Assembly: GCF_018139145.2 (NCBI RefSeq)
Contig: NC_059480.1
Span: 16,306,428-16,370,427 of the forward strand
Source: Gymnogyps californianus
Lineage: Eukaryota > Chordata > Aves > Accipitriformes > Cathartidae
DNA length: 64,000 nt
Reading direction: 5' to 3'
The position numbers and the translations under genes are program-made. Each line of letters opens with the position of its first letter. Positions within the stretch are counted from its first letter, which is position 1. Positions 35,366 through 48,631 of this stretch are shown here, piece after piece. Under the pieces are notes generated by a model. It saw only the letters and a program-made list of their open reading frames with translations, had not been told where the DNA came from and made no database searches.

Positions 35366-37634
35366 CCCTATGACCACCAATGTTTGAACATCGAAGGCTA
35401 CACCGCTGATATTTCAGTTCATTTAAAAAATGAGAATTTGCTAAAAACCCAACCACACATAAATGATTGTATAAAAATTCTTTTCCCACTCCTTTTTCAG
35501 TCCTTCCCATAAGTTCACTGAGGTGGCAAGGTTTCTGATAGGGACACCAGCCCTTTGAATAAAACTTGGCAGGTTTCACACCACTCATTTCTCTTAGGCC
35601 AGCACAGTGCTGCATGACATTAACAGCTTCCAGCCATACCATTGACAAGAGGAAAATAATTCCTTCTGTTAGCAATGACCTTCCAAGGTAGTGTGCTTGC
35701 AAAGCATACTAAGTGCTAACAGCCTTTCTTTACTCCATTGATTTTCCCAAATCATTGTCAGAATTTCTGGTAATAGGTTCATTAGTCTCACAACAAAGAG
35801 ATTAAGAACATATCCACCAAGAAGAAACCACGAGGAACTGCAAAGAACTCACAGGACATGAGAATGGTGTGATGTAAATGGTAGATCAGCTGGGGGCACA
35901 GGTGGTGCTGCACAGCAGTGCTCTCCCCTCTGTGCTGTTATAAACTGGGATGCAATCAGGCTCACTCTAATCTGACATAACTGACCAGACCCCAGTCTGA
36001 TCATGGACACTGCCCATTTTTGGGCTCCGTGCACAGAATCTGTTCTTGAAGATCTCACAGTTTTATCCCTTAGCTCTACATAGTTCAGCTCACCACATGC
36101 TGTTGACTTTCACTCAAACAAGCTCAGTTACTTTAATTGTCCACATTCATCTCTGCGGATCAGTACTATCTTTACCACCACTTATTCATATCAGAGGCAA
36201 AAATGGTCTAGCATGATGAGGGCATGTCCACGTGGGGCTAACACAGTCCCACAGTAGATGCCCCTGAAGCCGGAATAACACATCAGTGCTTTATTCCACT
36301 TGGCAAGTTAGTACTGCTGAAAGACATGGAGAAGCAGCCCACTGCAGGGCCAGGCTCATGTGGCAGAGCTACAGGCTCCATGTGATACTGTGCTGTGTGA
36401 TACAGGAGCAATAGTTTGTTCAGAGCTAGCTCAGGTCTCTAACTTGGCACTACTCCACGTGGTACACACTAGCCCATCCAGGTGTTTGGTCGTATCCTCC
36501 AATACTGGGGGTGTTTTAACAAGTATGTTCTATAGGAGTGATCTGTTTTGTCCCAAATTCCCCAGCTGGCTAAGTTCTCTCTCTCTTTTTCTTTCTCTTT
36601 CTGGGTAATCATCATGAAATGGACATAAGGCAACTGAAAACTTGCCAGCCTTTGCATTATCTGAAGTCACTATTTCACCATTTTTGTCAACTCCGTGTCA
36701 TTCCCCCCATCTCTAAGTGGCTATACTAGCAGAAGAGAAATGTCTCTTGATCAAGATACTTCTTTATAATGCAAAATAGTAAAAGCATGTGTTGATAGAA
36801 ACTATGTCTTGCATTCTCAAGTAAAGAGAGGAAACTTGGACTACAGTTTACTGTCAACAAAAAACAATAAAAATAGTATCATAATAACAATTGCTCATAT
36901 CACTGTATCGTAATCTCTCTAAGACCTAGATTGTTTAATACATGGAATTTGTATGGCACCAACCCCATCTAGCCATGCTTTATTTCTTGCATATTTCATG
37001 TTTCACTCCCCCATATCTACATCCTACTGGAAAGTTTCAAAAGTATTATTTATCTGTTTCTCTTATGTGATAGTAGCAAACACAAATCACAACAAACCCC
37101 ACTTTTTATCTCAAAATCCAAAAGAGACAGTAGTGCGTCTAGAGTAAGAGGCCCCAGGTTCAGGGGATTCAGCAGTAGCTAGACCATCTGTGCGACTCTC
37201 TTCTGATGGTCATGTTTAATGCTTTTCTGAAACTACACCTGCATGCCAAACTGGACAGATTCACATCCTCGTGACCGGAGAGAAGCACAGTTTTAACACT
37301 CTCGTGCAATCTTCTCTGGCTTGCTTTTGCTATTTGTAGTATCACTAAGGAAACCAAACGTGAGACTGGTGATCTTTATTCAACATGTGCCTTCCCCAGA
37401 CGTGATCTCAGCTAACTTATGTATCACTTAACTCCAGCCCATTCTTTCCTATACAAATACCCATGAAATCAGGTTGAACTGGAAGGTAAGCGATGATAGC
37501 TGTGACTGAGTAGATTTTTATGTCCAGTACGTGAAGAGCTACAGTGACCTCTAATGGCAGGCTGCCAAGCCTTTGGAACTACAGTACCTGTGATGCTAAG
37601 CAGAGTGCATTGTATATTTGCTATAAAGATAATG
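35366..37634. other. Unique noncoding DNA with a CT-rich patch
   Basis: No gene is recognised. A pyrimidine patch (CTCTCTCTCTTTTTCTTTCT) occupies 36574-36603. Confidence 0.55.
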
Positions 37635-37830
37635 AATCACACCTAGCACTCGCTGGAAGGTCTCACAGCACTTTACAACAGTGGGATGTAATTACCTCCT
37701 GGACATGGAGGCAGAGGGATGTGATGTGACTCACCTAAGGTCATGCACCTGGTCTGGAAAAGCCACCAAGGATACAGTTCAGGGCTTCTGTGTCCCAATC
37801 CAATGCTTTCTCCAAGTGAACCTGACAATA
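37635..37830 (-). mobile_element. Ancient MIR/L3-like fragment
   Basis: This is the longest MIR/L3-like remnant of its kind here. In order it shows GGTCTCACAGCACTTTACAA, GTAATTACCTCCTGGACATG, GAGGCAGAGGGATGTGATGT, GACTCACCTAAGGTCATGCA and TTCTGTGTCCCAATCCAATG. This mirrors the reverse consensus '...agcactttacaaacatt...ccattttacagatggggaaactgaggcacagagaggttaagtgacttgcccaaggtcac...cctgtgtcccagtccagtgctt'. The number of in-order blocks makes the call firm, although MIR and L3 cannot be told apart. Confidence 0.65.
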
Positions 37831-40800
37831 AAACACATTGGACTAGATACAAATACAGCCAATTCTGTCTTAAATCCAGGTTCTGCTCTACCCTTCCGTG
37901 GCAGCCAGCACTCTCTTTTCAAAGCATTCACCTTCATTTCTGAATAAAATGGTCACTGTGTGCCAGTGCATGGTGTTGGTTAGTGTCTGTGGAATGGCTG
38001 ACTTTTAGTTATGGAAAAATCAGGGAAAAAAAACAAAACTCTTTACTTTTGATCCAAATTCCTCCAGGAGTGACTCTGGCCTGCTCCTTAGCCTATGAGC
38101 CAAGATGGGTATGGGATGAATTTTTCATGGCCATATCAACAGAGTACAATTAGCATTTCTCTGATCTTGACTTTTTATGCACTTATCCTCACAGTTCAGC
38201 TGTTTGCTGGGGATATGTGACCTTCCCCAATTTAGAGGTGGAAAATTGATGCAAGGATTTATACTCAAGGCCAAACTTTGTGATCACTCACACAGCTAAA
38301 ACTCACATTCTGGATGCAGTTTGAAGTTCAACTTATTCACATAGGCAGAGAAACACAAGGCATGCACGGCACAACCTTGACTTATATTCAGGCTGGCCCT
38401 CCACTGCATCTGGCTCCAGCCATATGGTGTAGCAAATGTGAACTTATGCTCAAAGCACATTTCACACAGAGAGACCAGAAGCACCAGTAAGCTACCATGC
38501 ACCACCTGATTTGGGTGAGCCACCTCTGTGAAGGCTCTCACCTCTCAGCAAATGCAAAGTAGTAAGACTTAGGTTAGCATGCAATAAAGGAAGTTTCACT
38601 AGGGCAGCATGACCTTATATGAAGAGAGCGCTGAGCACCTGCATTGAGACAATGACCATGACTCAGATGACATGCAGTAATTTGTTGAGCCACAGCAATG
38701 TGAGCATTTATCCAAATCCAAGCAATTTTCCCATAGTCACAAAAGAAGCCCAAAGCACAACAGACTGCAGAGCTTGGCAGTTTCCCAGATCCTCAGATAC
38801 TAAGCCCATGTTCCCCTCTCTCACATGATAATGAAAAATAACATTGGTGTGTATCCTTTTATCAGAAAACCGGTATTTCTCTAATTGCTCCAACATGAGA
38901 GTTTTTAAAGTATCATTCACTTAAACAGCTCCTGAAAGCATTGAATCTGTACTAATGCAGATTAATAGATTTGCAATAACAAAGCTTGGAAGGATACTTT
39001 TTAGAAATTAACATCTTAACAAAAATAAATTTTCAGCTGTGCATAGCTAATTCCACGGGTGTTCACTGCATGGTTTCTTGGACTTCAGAAGTAAACGTAT
39101 TGCAGGCCATGGTGTACAGGACTAGATGGGACCTCGGTTTGGCAATTCCTATGCAAGGCAAAACTTCCCTGTCATAGGATTTTCCATTGTATCAAAGTAC
39201 TTGTGCAATTTCTTGAAAGGGAAATATAGAAGAGCTTCACACAACTGAGAATCATTATTCCACCTTGCAGCATAAAGCTATTCTGCACAGGTAAGTAATC
39301 AATGGGAAGAAAGCAAGCCTGAGATTTCTGGTGACATTTGGGTTCATAATGCTCATTCCGTAGCATATGCACAAGGAGATTGTGAGTCTGAGCTCTGTGT
39401 CAAGCATTAAGAGAACTGTGATTTATATCAGTCAGAAGTCAGATGCTTTCATCACAACACAAAGTTATGTGAGGCCATGAATTGTCTGGTGCCAGCATTC
39501 AGAGCATACTCTAAATGGTATGCTACACCTCATTATTTACATATATTCCTTAGTGTTTGCAGGAACTTAGCACCTAAGAGCTCCCAGTGAAATCCAGCCC
39601 TACTGCACAGAGTGTGCCTGCCCTTCCTATGAGTCAATTCCCTGGTCAAAGGTGAATTTTAGACAATGTTTTCTCAACCAAAACATAGCCATCGCTGTTG
39701 AATCTTCCAGAAATCTGAACCTGGAAGTTTCCACAGATCTTGCAGAAAGTAAAAAGAGTGATGGGTCCAGCATCCATCCATACTGCTCTCCAGTTTGCTC
39801 TAGTCCAGCAAATGCATGTACAGTGCAGTCTGGTTTGAGTCAGTCCTCAGCCTTTGCTAGGAAGGGGCAGCAATACTGTCAAAATAGCATTCTGCAGGCA
39901 ACATCAGAACATGCTTTAGTTAAAGACTCACTATTACTTTGACCATATGCAAAGCTGGTGGGTCTTGTAGCAAACTGTTACCCTGAGCAGTAGGTAGTGA
40001 CTGGCTGGCAGGACAGAATGGAATTAGGGTAAGTTTCTATACGCTATGTCTCTGTCGATACAGTTTTCTGTGTGCCTAGACACAGCATAATTTAATCCCC
40101 AGGAAGCTCTGCCACACAGTTTCAGGTAGTGAACCCTGCATTGCTGAGAAAGGACCCGTGATGGTAAAAGCACAGGAACACTAGCTTTAAAGAAAAGAGA
40201 TAAGCAACTTTAGTTCAACAGCAACACAAGGGAATGGGGCAACTTGGACAAGTACCTATTCCACTTTACACTGCATGCCCAGAGCAGCTACTGCATGTGA
40301 TCATGTGGCCACATAGTGAAAGACAACACTCAGAGAAGCCTACCTCTGTGTTTCAAGTGTGCTCTAACTGCAGAGATCCTACACAAAGCAACACCCGCCC
40401 AGTTGACGTTTACCCTTTCAGGTAGTCTGCCCAAGAAATCCAGGTACAATTTATGGGACACTGCCTGCAAAAAAACCCGAACCTCAGATATTAAAGGTGG
40501 AAGGTGATTTCCTTCTGTTTCTCTTGTTACAGAGGACAGCTCCACCTGATTACTCCCACGTCTTGTTCTTTGTCTGGCTGACACTTGCATCACTTGGCAG
40601 GTACCTGCAGCCAAAGAGGTGCATCAAATTTGTATTCTTCCATGGCTATCACTAGGCATACAACCATTTTCACAACAGTGAGGTTGACTGAATGCCCTTG
40701 GTAACTTCTGGTTTACATGTGAGTTGACGGCACTCTGACACTTTCAGGCGGTATTAAATACCTCATAGAATTGGGCCACTAGCCAGGGCACAGATCTGGC

Positions 40801-41239
40801 ACGTGGAAAATAATAAGTGGAATATCTCCTTGTTACCACAGCAACTTGATAAACACAGTGAAAACAGTGCATATCCCTGCAGAATTACTGAGGATGAACA
40901 GACATACACTTTTGAAATACTGAAACAAATATTATAGTGATGCTCCTGAATTGCAGAATAAATCCTACTTCATGTAGATGTGAATGTCAGAAAGCCAGAT
41001 GTTGTCTATTGATACTGAAACTTCCTATAATCCCCTAAAATCTGTTGGATAACATACAGGGAACTGATTGTACCAAAGCTTAAAGGAACAAGAACAGCAC
41101 GGACAGTTACACAACTAAACATGGGGAAATACTGATCATATTTCGCAACTTATTCTTCATCAAGCTTTGCGCTTTTTATAATAGGCATTTATTTACTTCT
41201 GTGGATTGTGTGGTACACATCTCATCTTACCATCTTAGT
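37831..41239. other. Unique noncoding DNA
   Basis: No gene is recognised. Weak ancient-repeat-like words occur near 38.2 and 39.58 kb but are too decayed to call. Confidence 0.5.
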
Positions 41240-41310
41240 GGGCTTGATTCAAAGATCATTAAAGTCAAGAGAAAGAACTCCATTAGCTTTGGTGAGCTTT
41301 GGCTCTAAGC
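41240..41310. repeat. Ancient amniote interspersed repeat, GAAGTCAATGG-type
   Basis: GGGCTTGATTCAAAGATCAT, TAAAGTCAAGAGAAAGAACT, CCATTAGCTTTGGTGAGCTT and TGGCTCTAAG follow the old pattern 'gggcctgattcaaagcccattgaagtcaatggaaagactcccattgacttcagtgggctttggatcaggccc'. Both arms of the partly palindromic unit are visible. Confidence 0.5.
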
Positions 41311-42959
41311 TTCAGGCAAGACCACGGTTGAGCCAAGGGAGTCAATGAATCACTTCTAGCTGAAGTCAAAGGAGGATCAAAGACAGTAGTTTGATAACCT
41401 CTTTGACTGCAATCTTCATGATTCAGACTTAAGAGACACCACTCTTGACGGAAGACCAGAGTCTTGCAGCCTCTGCATTGATATGAGATGTTACACAAAC
41501 TCACATAGGATCTAGTGGGTTTTCTGATGTTGATATCTGTCTTCTCTTTTACTATAAGATATTCCAGAAGTAATTTGTTTATATATAAAATTATTTTTCC
41601 CCCAAATAAAAATGATTTTTATACCTATTGAAACTTTATGGTAAAACAAACATTCCTGGCTAGTATCATGGGCCTCCTTCTGATACCTACCATGGGAAAC
41701 CAAGGATTCAGACTCTTAATTAAGGACACTTCTTATTTTTCCCTTTGGTCTTGCAGTACCAGCCCTAATCCCCGGAATTTAGCAACAATCAGAAAAGGCT
41801 ATTTAACAAGGAATCACATTCCTCAGTTTAAAAATAAAATAAGGATAATTACTTACAGAGAAAACCTCTTAAAACTAGAGACGCATTTTATTAATATTGA
41901 CACAGCATCAGATTAGATTTCCCTGCATTACAGAGGCACTACAAGAAAATATCTGAAGACTATAAACAAGAACAGGCTAAGTTCATACAGCTCCATATTA
42001 TTATGTATGAAACAAAAAGGTCCTAATTTTTTGGTGCGAAGACATTATTATCCACCCTCCAAACATGTTATCCCCCTTATTCACATTACTAGGGTTTGCA
42101 TCAAGATAGACATGGCTTTGTAATGTAATGCCAAGACAGAAAGGTAGTTGAGTGTCTTGAGATAGAAGCTCTGATGCAGAAAATCTGAAATTAATATGCA
42201 CTCCAGCAAGTTCATCACAATGACTGCAAAGCAGAAACTATACACTAACTCTTGGAGATAAAAAATGTAATCATAGTAAAAAATACAGTAAGAACAAGAG
42301 TGCCTATGGTGAGAACCAAAGTGACGATGGATAGTGCAAGACCCTCTTGGGTCTTGCTGAGTTACAGCCTTCTCGTGTTGTCTGCACCCAGTGATGAGGC
42401 CAACTTTAATTATTTTCTGGATCAATCAGATACTACAGCAATAATGAATTTAGTCTACCAAAAATTCTCCACTGAGACTATCTGATTTTTACGTCACAGT
42501 CAGGGTGGGGGCACGTTCAATTAGAAAGAGGACAGAGCTGAATCGTTATCCAAAACTTGAACCAAAGCTTTGGGAGTTCATGGACTGTTCATTAATTTCT
42601 TTATTATTTTCATTAACATTTTCTTCCCCAATAGCTAAAACTGCTGTTTGCATTTCACTGACTTCAGGTATTGTTGTTATCAAAGGTAGATATTACCCAA
42701 AATCCAGGATATGAATACTATCAAGCTGTGAAGAAGTTTGTAGCAGTACAGAGTTCTTAAATCTGTGGCTATCCCTGGTGATTAAAAGGAGGAGCCTCAA
42801 ATAAGCATAAAAAACTGATGATGGTAAATAATGTGTGATGGGTTCAGTTTAGAAGAAGAAAAGCCAGTATTTCAAGGCAACCCATTTATGAACTGTTTCA
42901 TGGTAATGGTAAGAGAACCTGAGGGCATGGCATCATTGTGCTTACCACTATTTGTCTTG
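41311..42959. other. AT-rich unique noncoding DNA
   Basis: No gene or repeat family is recognised. Opposite-strand frames at 42001-42485 are domainless. Confidence 0.5.
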
Positions 42960-43060
42960 GTTTCACAGAATCCAAGATTAAACAAGGGCCAGGAGGAATC
43001 CTAGGAGGTCAACCCCATCCAGACAAACACCTCCAGTGCTGCAGATCCCAGACCCTTCTT
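42960..43060 (-). mobile_element. Possible very old CR1 3' end (weak)
   Basis: TTTCACAGAATCCAAGATTA, then GGAGGAATCCTAGGAGGTCA and ACCCCATCCAGACAAACACC are arranged like the reverse complement of a CR1 3' UTR ('tcacagaatcacaga...ggaagggacctctggaggtcatctagtccaacc'). Only scattered words match. Confidence 0.3.
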
Positions 43061-44589
43061 GATTAATCCATACCTCAGCTTTGCTGCCTTTCGGTAAGAA
43101 ATCTTTGCTGGGAATTGCAGTTAGACACAAGACAGCTATTTGCACATACTCTTTGCTGTTTCACACTGGTGAACTCACTCCAACCTCCCCAGATCCTTTC
43201 CAGAGGCTAACAAAAGAGGACGGAGATCCCTGCTTTATGGGAAGTGGATCACTGAGAGATCAAGTGAGATGCCCAAAAGCAAACACACAGTCTGCAGCAG
43301 AGTGAGAAAAAGTCATTGAAACTAAGCATTGTCAGGTGCATATGGAAAACTGCAGTTGTGTTTCCCGATGGAGAGCTTCTGATCATAAACCAATGATCTA
43401 AGAGGAACATAAATGCCATATGCTGTTAACAAGGTCTGTTCCCATCATAAACATGCATTTATCTAATCACCTTCACTCTCAGACCTGGATTTTTTCACTG
43501 TAAGTCACTAACATGTCACACAATTACCTGAATTGATGCCAAAGAAAGTGTTGCTTGTGATTGCTTTGAATAGCTCAAAGCTCTGCCTTGCTTTCTTTTT
43601 TTGTTGTTTTTTTAAAAATATCCTTTATCTGGTAGCTTTTGCCTTAGACTTAGCAGTTCAGTAAGAAAATACACTCAAAAGAGTTTCTTCTAAGATATGA
43701 AATGCAAGTCCTTTTTAATTTAAATATAGTGATTCTTTAAGCAAAATAGCTGAGAAAAAAAGAATCTTTCATTTGTTTTTGTGATAGATGAAAACTGTGG
43801 TGACAGTCACACATCTCAGGGGAATAACTCTGAGACAGGTCTTGTTTTCTGCAGAAATGCCTGTGCTGGGAACGGGGAGTGCCTGGTACACAGCATCCTT
43901 TTTCCACCTCCATGGGAAGAAAGCCAGGATGGGGTTTCACTCTGGACTTCCAACAAGACTCCACTTCTTCCCATTGGTGTTGAAGAAAGTTCTGGGCCTC
44001 CAAAACACTGACCCTGCTGCATCCAAGGATCTCAGGAGCACAGCGTCACCCCCGCCTCAGATCATCAGAGCCTCCTCACCAGCAGGGATCTGCCAGTAAA
44101 GCTCACTGTCATGAGTTAACCTGAGAGTATAACAGCATGGGAAATGCTCAACACGTCAGTCTTTCTTACAGCAAAAGAAAATAAAACAGATGGAGAACAA
44201 GGACAGATTACTGTGACCAACAGAAAGAGTTCAAGTTGGCAAAATAGGCACAAGGAGCAGCTTCATGCGATGGAGAATAACAGCTTTTCCCAAAGTAGTG
44301 ATAAGTGAGCAGCCCCTGGAGCCAGACCTAGCCAAGCCACAGTCTCAAAGTGAAGTCCCCGAACCTCTTGCTCAGAAAGAGGACATCTAACTTTGGGCTG
44401 CACATCACAGCGATAAGACCAGCTAACTGGTCATGGACCAGCTCAAGCCAGCACTAACTCCAGCTCCTGAGCTCCACCATACAGTGCAGAAATGTGCAAA
44501 CTGAAGAAAGGGACTCAGTGAACGCAGTAAATAGAATCAGAGCCAAGAACTGAATCCCACGGAGCTATAGCCAAATGGAGTCAGAGGAA
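43061..44589. other. Unique noncoding DNA
   Basis: No gene is recognised. Overlapping frames on both strands at 43737-44099 (up to 103 codons) lack domains and contradict each other. Confidence 0.5.
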
Positions 44590-44690
44590 ATTGTACAGCG
44601 CTTTACATCCACGGATCTCGCAATGTTTTGCAAACATTCACTAACGCTCCACGCTGCTGGGCTATTCACTTGCAGGTACTTATTCCCTAT
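44590..44690 (-). mobile_element. Possible ancient MIR/L3-like fragment
   Basis: TGTACAGCGCTTTACATCCA followed by CGGATCTCGCAATGTTTTGC and AAACATTCACTAACGC resembles the 'gtacagcgctttacatccatagatctcaaagcgctttacaaacattaac' part of the same ancient repeat called elsewhere in the window. Only this part is recognisable. Confidence 0.4.
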
Positions 44691-47600
44691 GAAATTCAGG
44701 GCTAAGGAGCCTGCTGTGTGGTGCAGAACAAATTGCTGGCAGAGCCTAGGAGACAAAACAGCAGCTCAGCTCCGTGCTGACCAGACACATTGACACATTT
44801 TACCTTTTATCATAATATCATGAGGAAGAACGCAGCTTACTGTCAGCCTGGAAAAGAAGCGAGAAAGGTTTCCAGTGCCTCTGCTGTCAAAAGAAGTGAA
44901 TGCAAAGGGCTGGTAGATGCAAGATGCACCAGGCAGCGAGCAGGTGTAGTTAACAGCAAAAAACATCCCTCCATATGGAGACAGGCCTGAGTGTGCTCCT
45001 TCCTGAGAAAAGGCCAAGAACTGCCCTTAAACATTTAAGGAACAGTTAACAGAGTTTCTGTTTCCACTTGCTTTTTATTACTTTTTTTCTGGCTTATCTT
45101 CTTTTAGACTGTACATTTGTGAGGCAAGAACCAAATTAAGGCCAACTGAGGAATTCAATTTATTGGGGGAAAATAAGACAATGAATAAGATTGTCCCACA
45201 CAACAGCTCATTTATATTTAGACAAAAATGATACTACAGATTAAGCAATAACTACCCAGTAACTTAGAATAAAATACATCAGAGACACACGGTAATGGTC
45301 ACCTAACCAGGTGCTAAAACAACAGAAAAAGAGCACTGTAGTGATTCAACTGAAAAAAAACTCCTAACGCACAGAAGCTGAAAATGTGCAGGTTAGGGGA
45401 AAATGCCCCTAAACATACCTCTGGTCCCACATTAGATTAAATGGCAATAGAATTGTCATTTTTCCTTTTACTGATGCTGTCATTAAAAAGGCTTGTGGAG
45501 TGAAGGGGAACCGATTAGTCAAATTTTGGAAACAAAATTGGGTTGAGGCAAATAGACCACAGAGATGGCAAACACTCAGTGAGGCTTAAAGAAAAAAGCA
45601 AAAAGGGTTTATTTTAGTAATACAGGTTAGGAATGTTAATATAGATATATATCTCCAAACTAATGTATATAATGATTTTTCATGTTGACAGCATCTATTT
45701 AAAGATGACTTCATGGCTGTTAGCCAAAGGTTTGGAAAAGTGTTATTTGGCTCTGGAAGTCACTATTACGGCAACAAACCACACTTTTGGGTTATTTGGT
45801 GTACATGACAGCCCAGATGTGATTTTTGCAAGGCTGGCTCTGTCTTTCTAATTAACTCTACTCTCTCCAGTGCAAAGCTGACATCTGCCAGTGCCAGTCC
45901 TCCTTCGTTTTGGTCAAATCCCTCTCAGAGCTGATGTTGGCAAGCAGCAAATTCTCATCTTGCTGCTCCCCCCTTAAAGCGTTTCTTTCCTCTGCCTTGC
46001 CTTTCACCTATGAGCAAAGGGGGAAACCTAAACCTTTCAGCTGCCTTAATCTTGCTGAGCTGGTGAAGTGCTCCATCACTCTCAAGCACTAGCAGATCTA
46101 ATAAGCAAAGCAATGCCAGCCCTCTGGTATGATAGTAACCCTTTCCACACAAACATTTTCCAAGACTGATTTTTCCATTAGATTCTTGATCCCTTTGGCA
46201 TGAATTGTTCCAACTCATATGAAATGAAATCTGAAGCACACTGCCTCTTAAGGAAGAAAAAGATTTTACACGCAACACAAAGTATTATTGTTGCAAAGTG
46301 GTGGTGTCCATATGCGTGTACCTGTATGCATACATGTGCACCATTTCCCTCTGCCAGATGGTAGCAGGAGCACCCAGGATGAAGCTGTATGTCAGCGATC
46401 CCAAAGTAGCAAAGAGAAATATCCAAGCTATCTAGACACTTTCTGCAGCTGAGGAATGTGTATTTTACTTTCACTATCCCCTTGAAGTTTTAGGTGTTAT
46501 AACCGCATGCACAGATGTGCAGAAGCAAAGGTACCTTTTGGAGCCCGAGTAGCAGCTTTGGGAGGAAGATCATGGACCGTCCCAGCTTTCTGCAGGGTGG
46601 GACAGGGTGGTGATGTGGGAACTCTGAAGTGCATTCCTGCTGTCTGGATATGGTGGGGAAGGAGTTGCAACCAGAGCTGAGAGCACAAGGGCAAATAATT
46701 ACTTTGTGTTGGCACCTTCTGGTAAGGAAAGCCAGAATTGCCAGATCTGATCAGTTCAATGGCTAATTTCAAAAACGACTCGCAGGCTGGGTCAGGGGCC
46801 TCCGTTGTGGACAGTGAATCACCAACCAGCCCAGAGATATTTCCTTCCATTAATCAGAGGAAAGCCTGAAGAACAAGAGTTTATTCCCCTTCTGTTTTTC
46901 ATTTTCTCTTTGTGGTTAGCCTTGAAAAACTAATAAACACTTAGTGCGTCTACCGCATAATTCTATGTTTGCCTGTGTGTATAGTAGCTGTAGGGAGCAA
47001 ACACTATCACTCACAACAGCAGACCTTAAATCAAACAGACAGTCCTTTGTCTGCACCGAAGAAATCATTTTTTTTCTCCGGTGACAGTTTTCAATCCCTA
47101 ATAAATTAGAAATCAATCATATAAACCTGAAAACAGAACAGAAAAATACATTTGCTAAAATATATGCGTGCTTATATGTGCAGATTCAATACAGGGTGAA
47201 GATCTTCCCACAATTAATTCATTCTAGACATTTTCCAGTTTTTAGGAATGCCCCACATCCTCTCCTCCTGCAGCGAGTCCAGCCACACAGCAGAAGGCTC
47301 TTGGAATTACCAGCCTATTTCTGATCACTTCACATGTATTGATACTGATAAGCTCTTAAATTATTAAGATGCTGCTATTTTTAAGTAGTCTATAGCTCTA
47401 ATGTCAGCCTAACAGCCTGCCATTCAAATGATTTATGCTTAAGCCCATTACCAGCAAAAGCCCAGGACATGGTTTCCCTTGGCTTAATACCCTTTCTCAT
47501 TTCCAGAACTTCTCTTCCTCCATCAGTCATGAGCCTAAATAATACACGACAGTTCACATTAAGCTGCCTTTGTGTGACAGTCCTGAGATGATTTGTCAAA

Positions 47601-48121
47601 GAGCTGCAACTCCCTTTGTGCAGTAGGTTCTTAATGAGCTTTAGGAAGGGCTTTATAACCTCTCAGGATCAATCTGAGCCCTTATAAACACTCCTCAGTG
47701 ACCTGCTTTTCAAATAAATGCTTGTGCTTTTTCGGCTAGGAAGATACAGGGCTGTGTCAGTTATCTAAGCAGTTGTTACGGAGAGGAGGGCATATAAACA
47801 CTGCCCCAGCCTGAGCCGGCAGCTGTGCTTCCTGAAAGGAGCACCAGGCAAACCACAGAGCGTGGTACAGAGGGCTCTGTAGGATACAGAAGCCTGAACA
47901 AGGACAGAGCCAGCCCACAAGCTCACGAAGGGATGTCATTCGGCCAAGATGTTGCCATCATCTCCAGTTTCTAGAGAAGATGTGCTGCATGTGCACGGGT
48001 TGCTGAATATCCCGAGGTTCTGCCATGTGCTGTGCGGGGAGAAGGGCTGGCGCAGGAGGCAAGTAATGGGATACAGAACAGTTTGTTCTAGAGTCCTGGT
48101 TTGTGTCCATCGCATCTCAGT
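44691..48121. other. Unique noncoding DNA
   Basis: No gene is recognised. A fragment near 45.10-45.14 kb (TTTTAGACTGTACATTTGTG) is faintly like an ancient repeat end. The stretch 47.5-47.74 kb is repeat-free and motif-rich, and could be conserved. CATATAAAC at 47790 followed by GC-richer sequence is a possible but unsupported TATA-type promoter. Confidence 0.5.
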
Positions 48122-48200
48122 AGGGGCCTTGGGTGAAATTACTGCTTTGCTGACGTCAATGGCAAAACTCCCACTGTTGTTAGCCTGGGCCAGGATTCCC
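48122..48200. repeat. Ancient amniote interspersed repeat, GAAGTCAATGG-type
   Basis: GGGTGAAATTACTGCTTTGC, TGACGTCAATGGCAAAACTC, CCACTGTTGTTAGCCTGGGC and CAGGATTCC match the pattern 'gggtgaaatcctggccccattgaagtcaatggcaaaactcccattgacttcaatggggccaggattt'. It is the best-preserved copy of this family in the window. Confidence 0.6.
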
Positions 48201-48571
48201 CCACAAGTGTTTCTGGCACATGAGAAAAACTTCATAACCACACAGGTGGGTCTCCCCTCTGATTTGCAGCAGACAGTTCACTGTCATACCCAGTGTGACA
48301 TAACCCTTTGCTAACTGCTGTATGTGTGAGCGGCTGAGGTGTGAGGCTAAACTACACGACGGTGCATCAGAGGAGACAGACCTTGGTAAAGTGCATACAC
48401 ACAAAAAAATTGCACTGTTGCTGCTATTGGGGGGGTGGCATTCTCTAGAGCTGGTTAGGGTAGAAATCTGAACGAAGTCCAGTTCCAGCTGAAAGAAAAA
48501 TCACACCAAAAGCAGCTTGGTTGAATAAACATTGAATAAGCATCAGAATTACACTAAGCACATAGGAAAGA

Positions 48572-48631
48572 TTTTTTTTTTTTTAATAAACAAACCAAAC
48601 CACCCCCCAAAAAAACCAAAACCCAAACCCA
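48572..48631 (+). repeat. T run and A/C-rich low-complexity tract
   Basis: Thirteen T (48572-48584) are followed within a few bases by a tract of CAAACCAAAC, CACCCCCCAA, AAAAACCAAA and ACCCAAACCC words. It is low-complexity DNA without a transposon attached. Confidence 0.9.

Noticed and set aside
47749..48314. TATA-type promoter at 47790 driving the 121-codon frame at 47949
   Set aside because: The frame reads through an ancient repeat at 48122-48200, has no domain, and the TATA-like word alone is common by chance.
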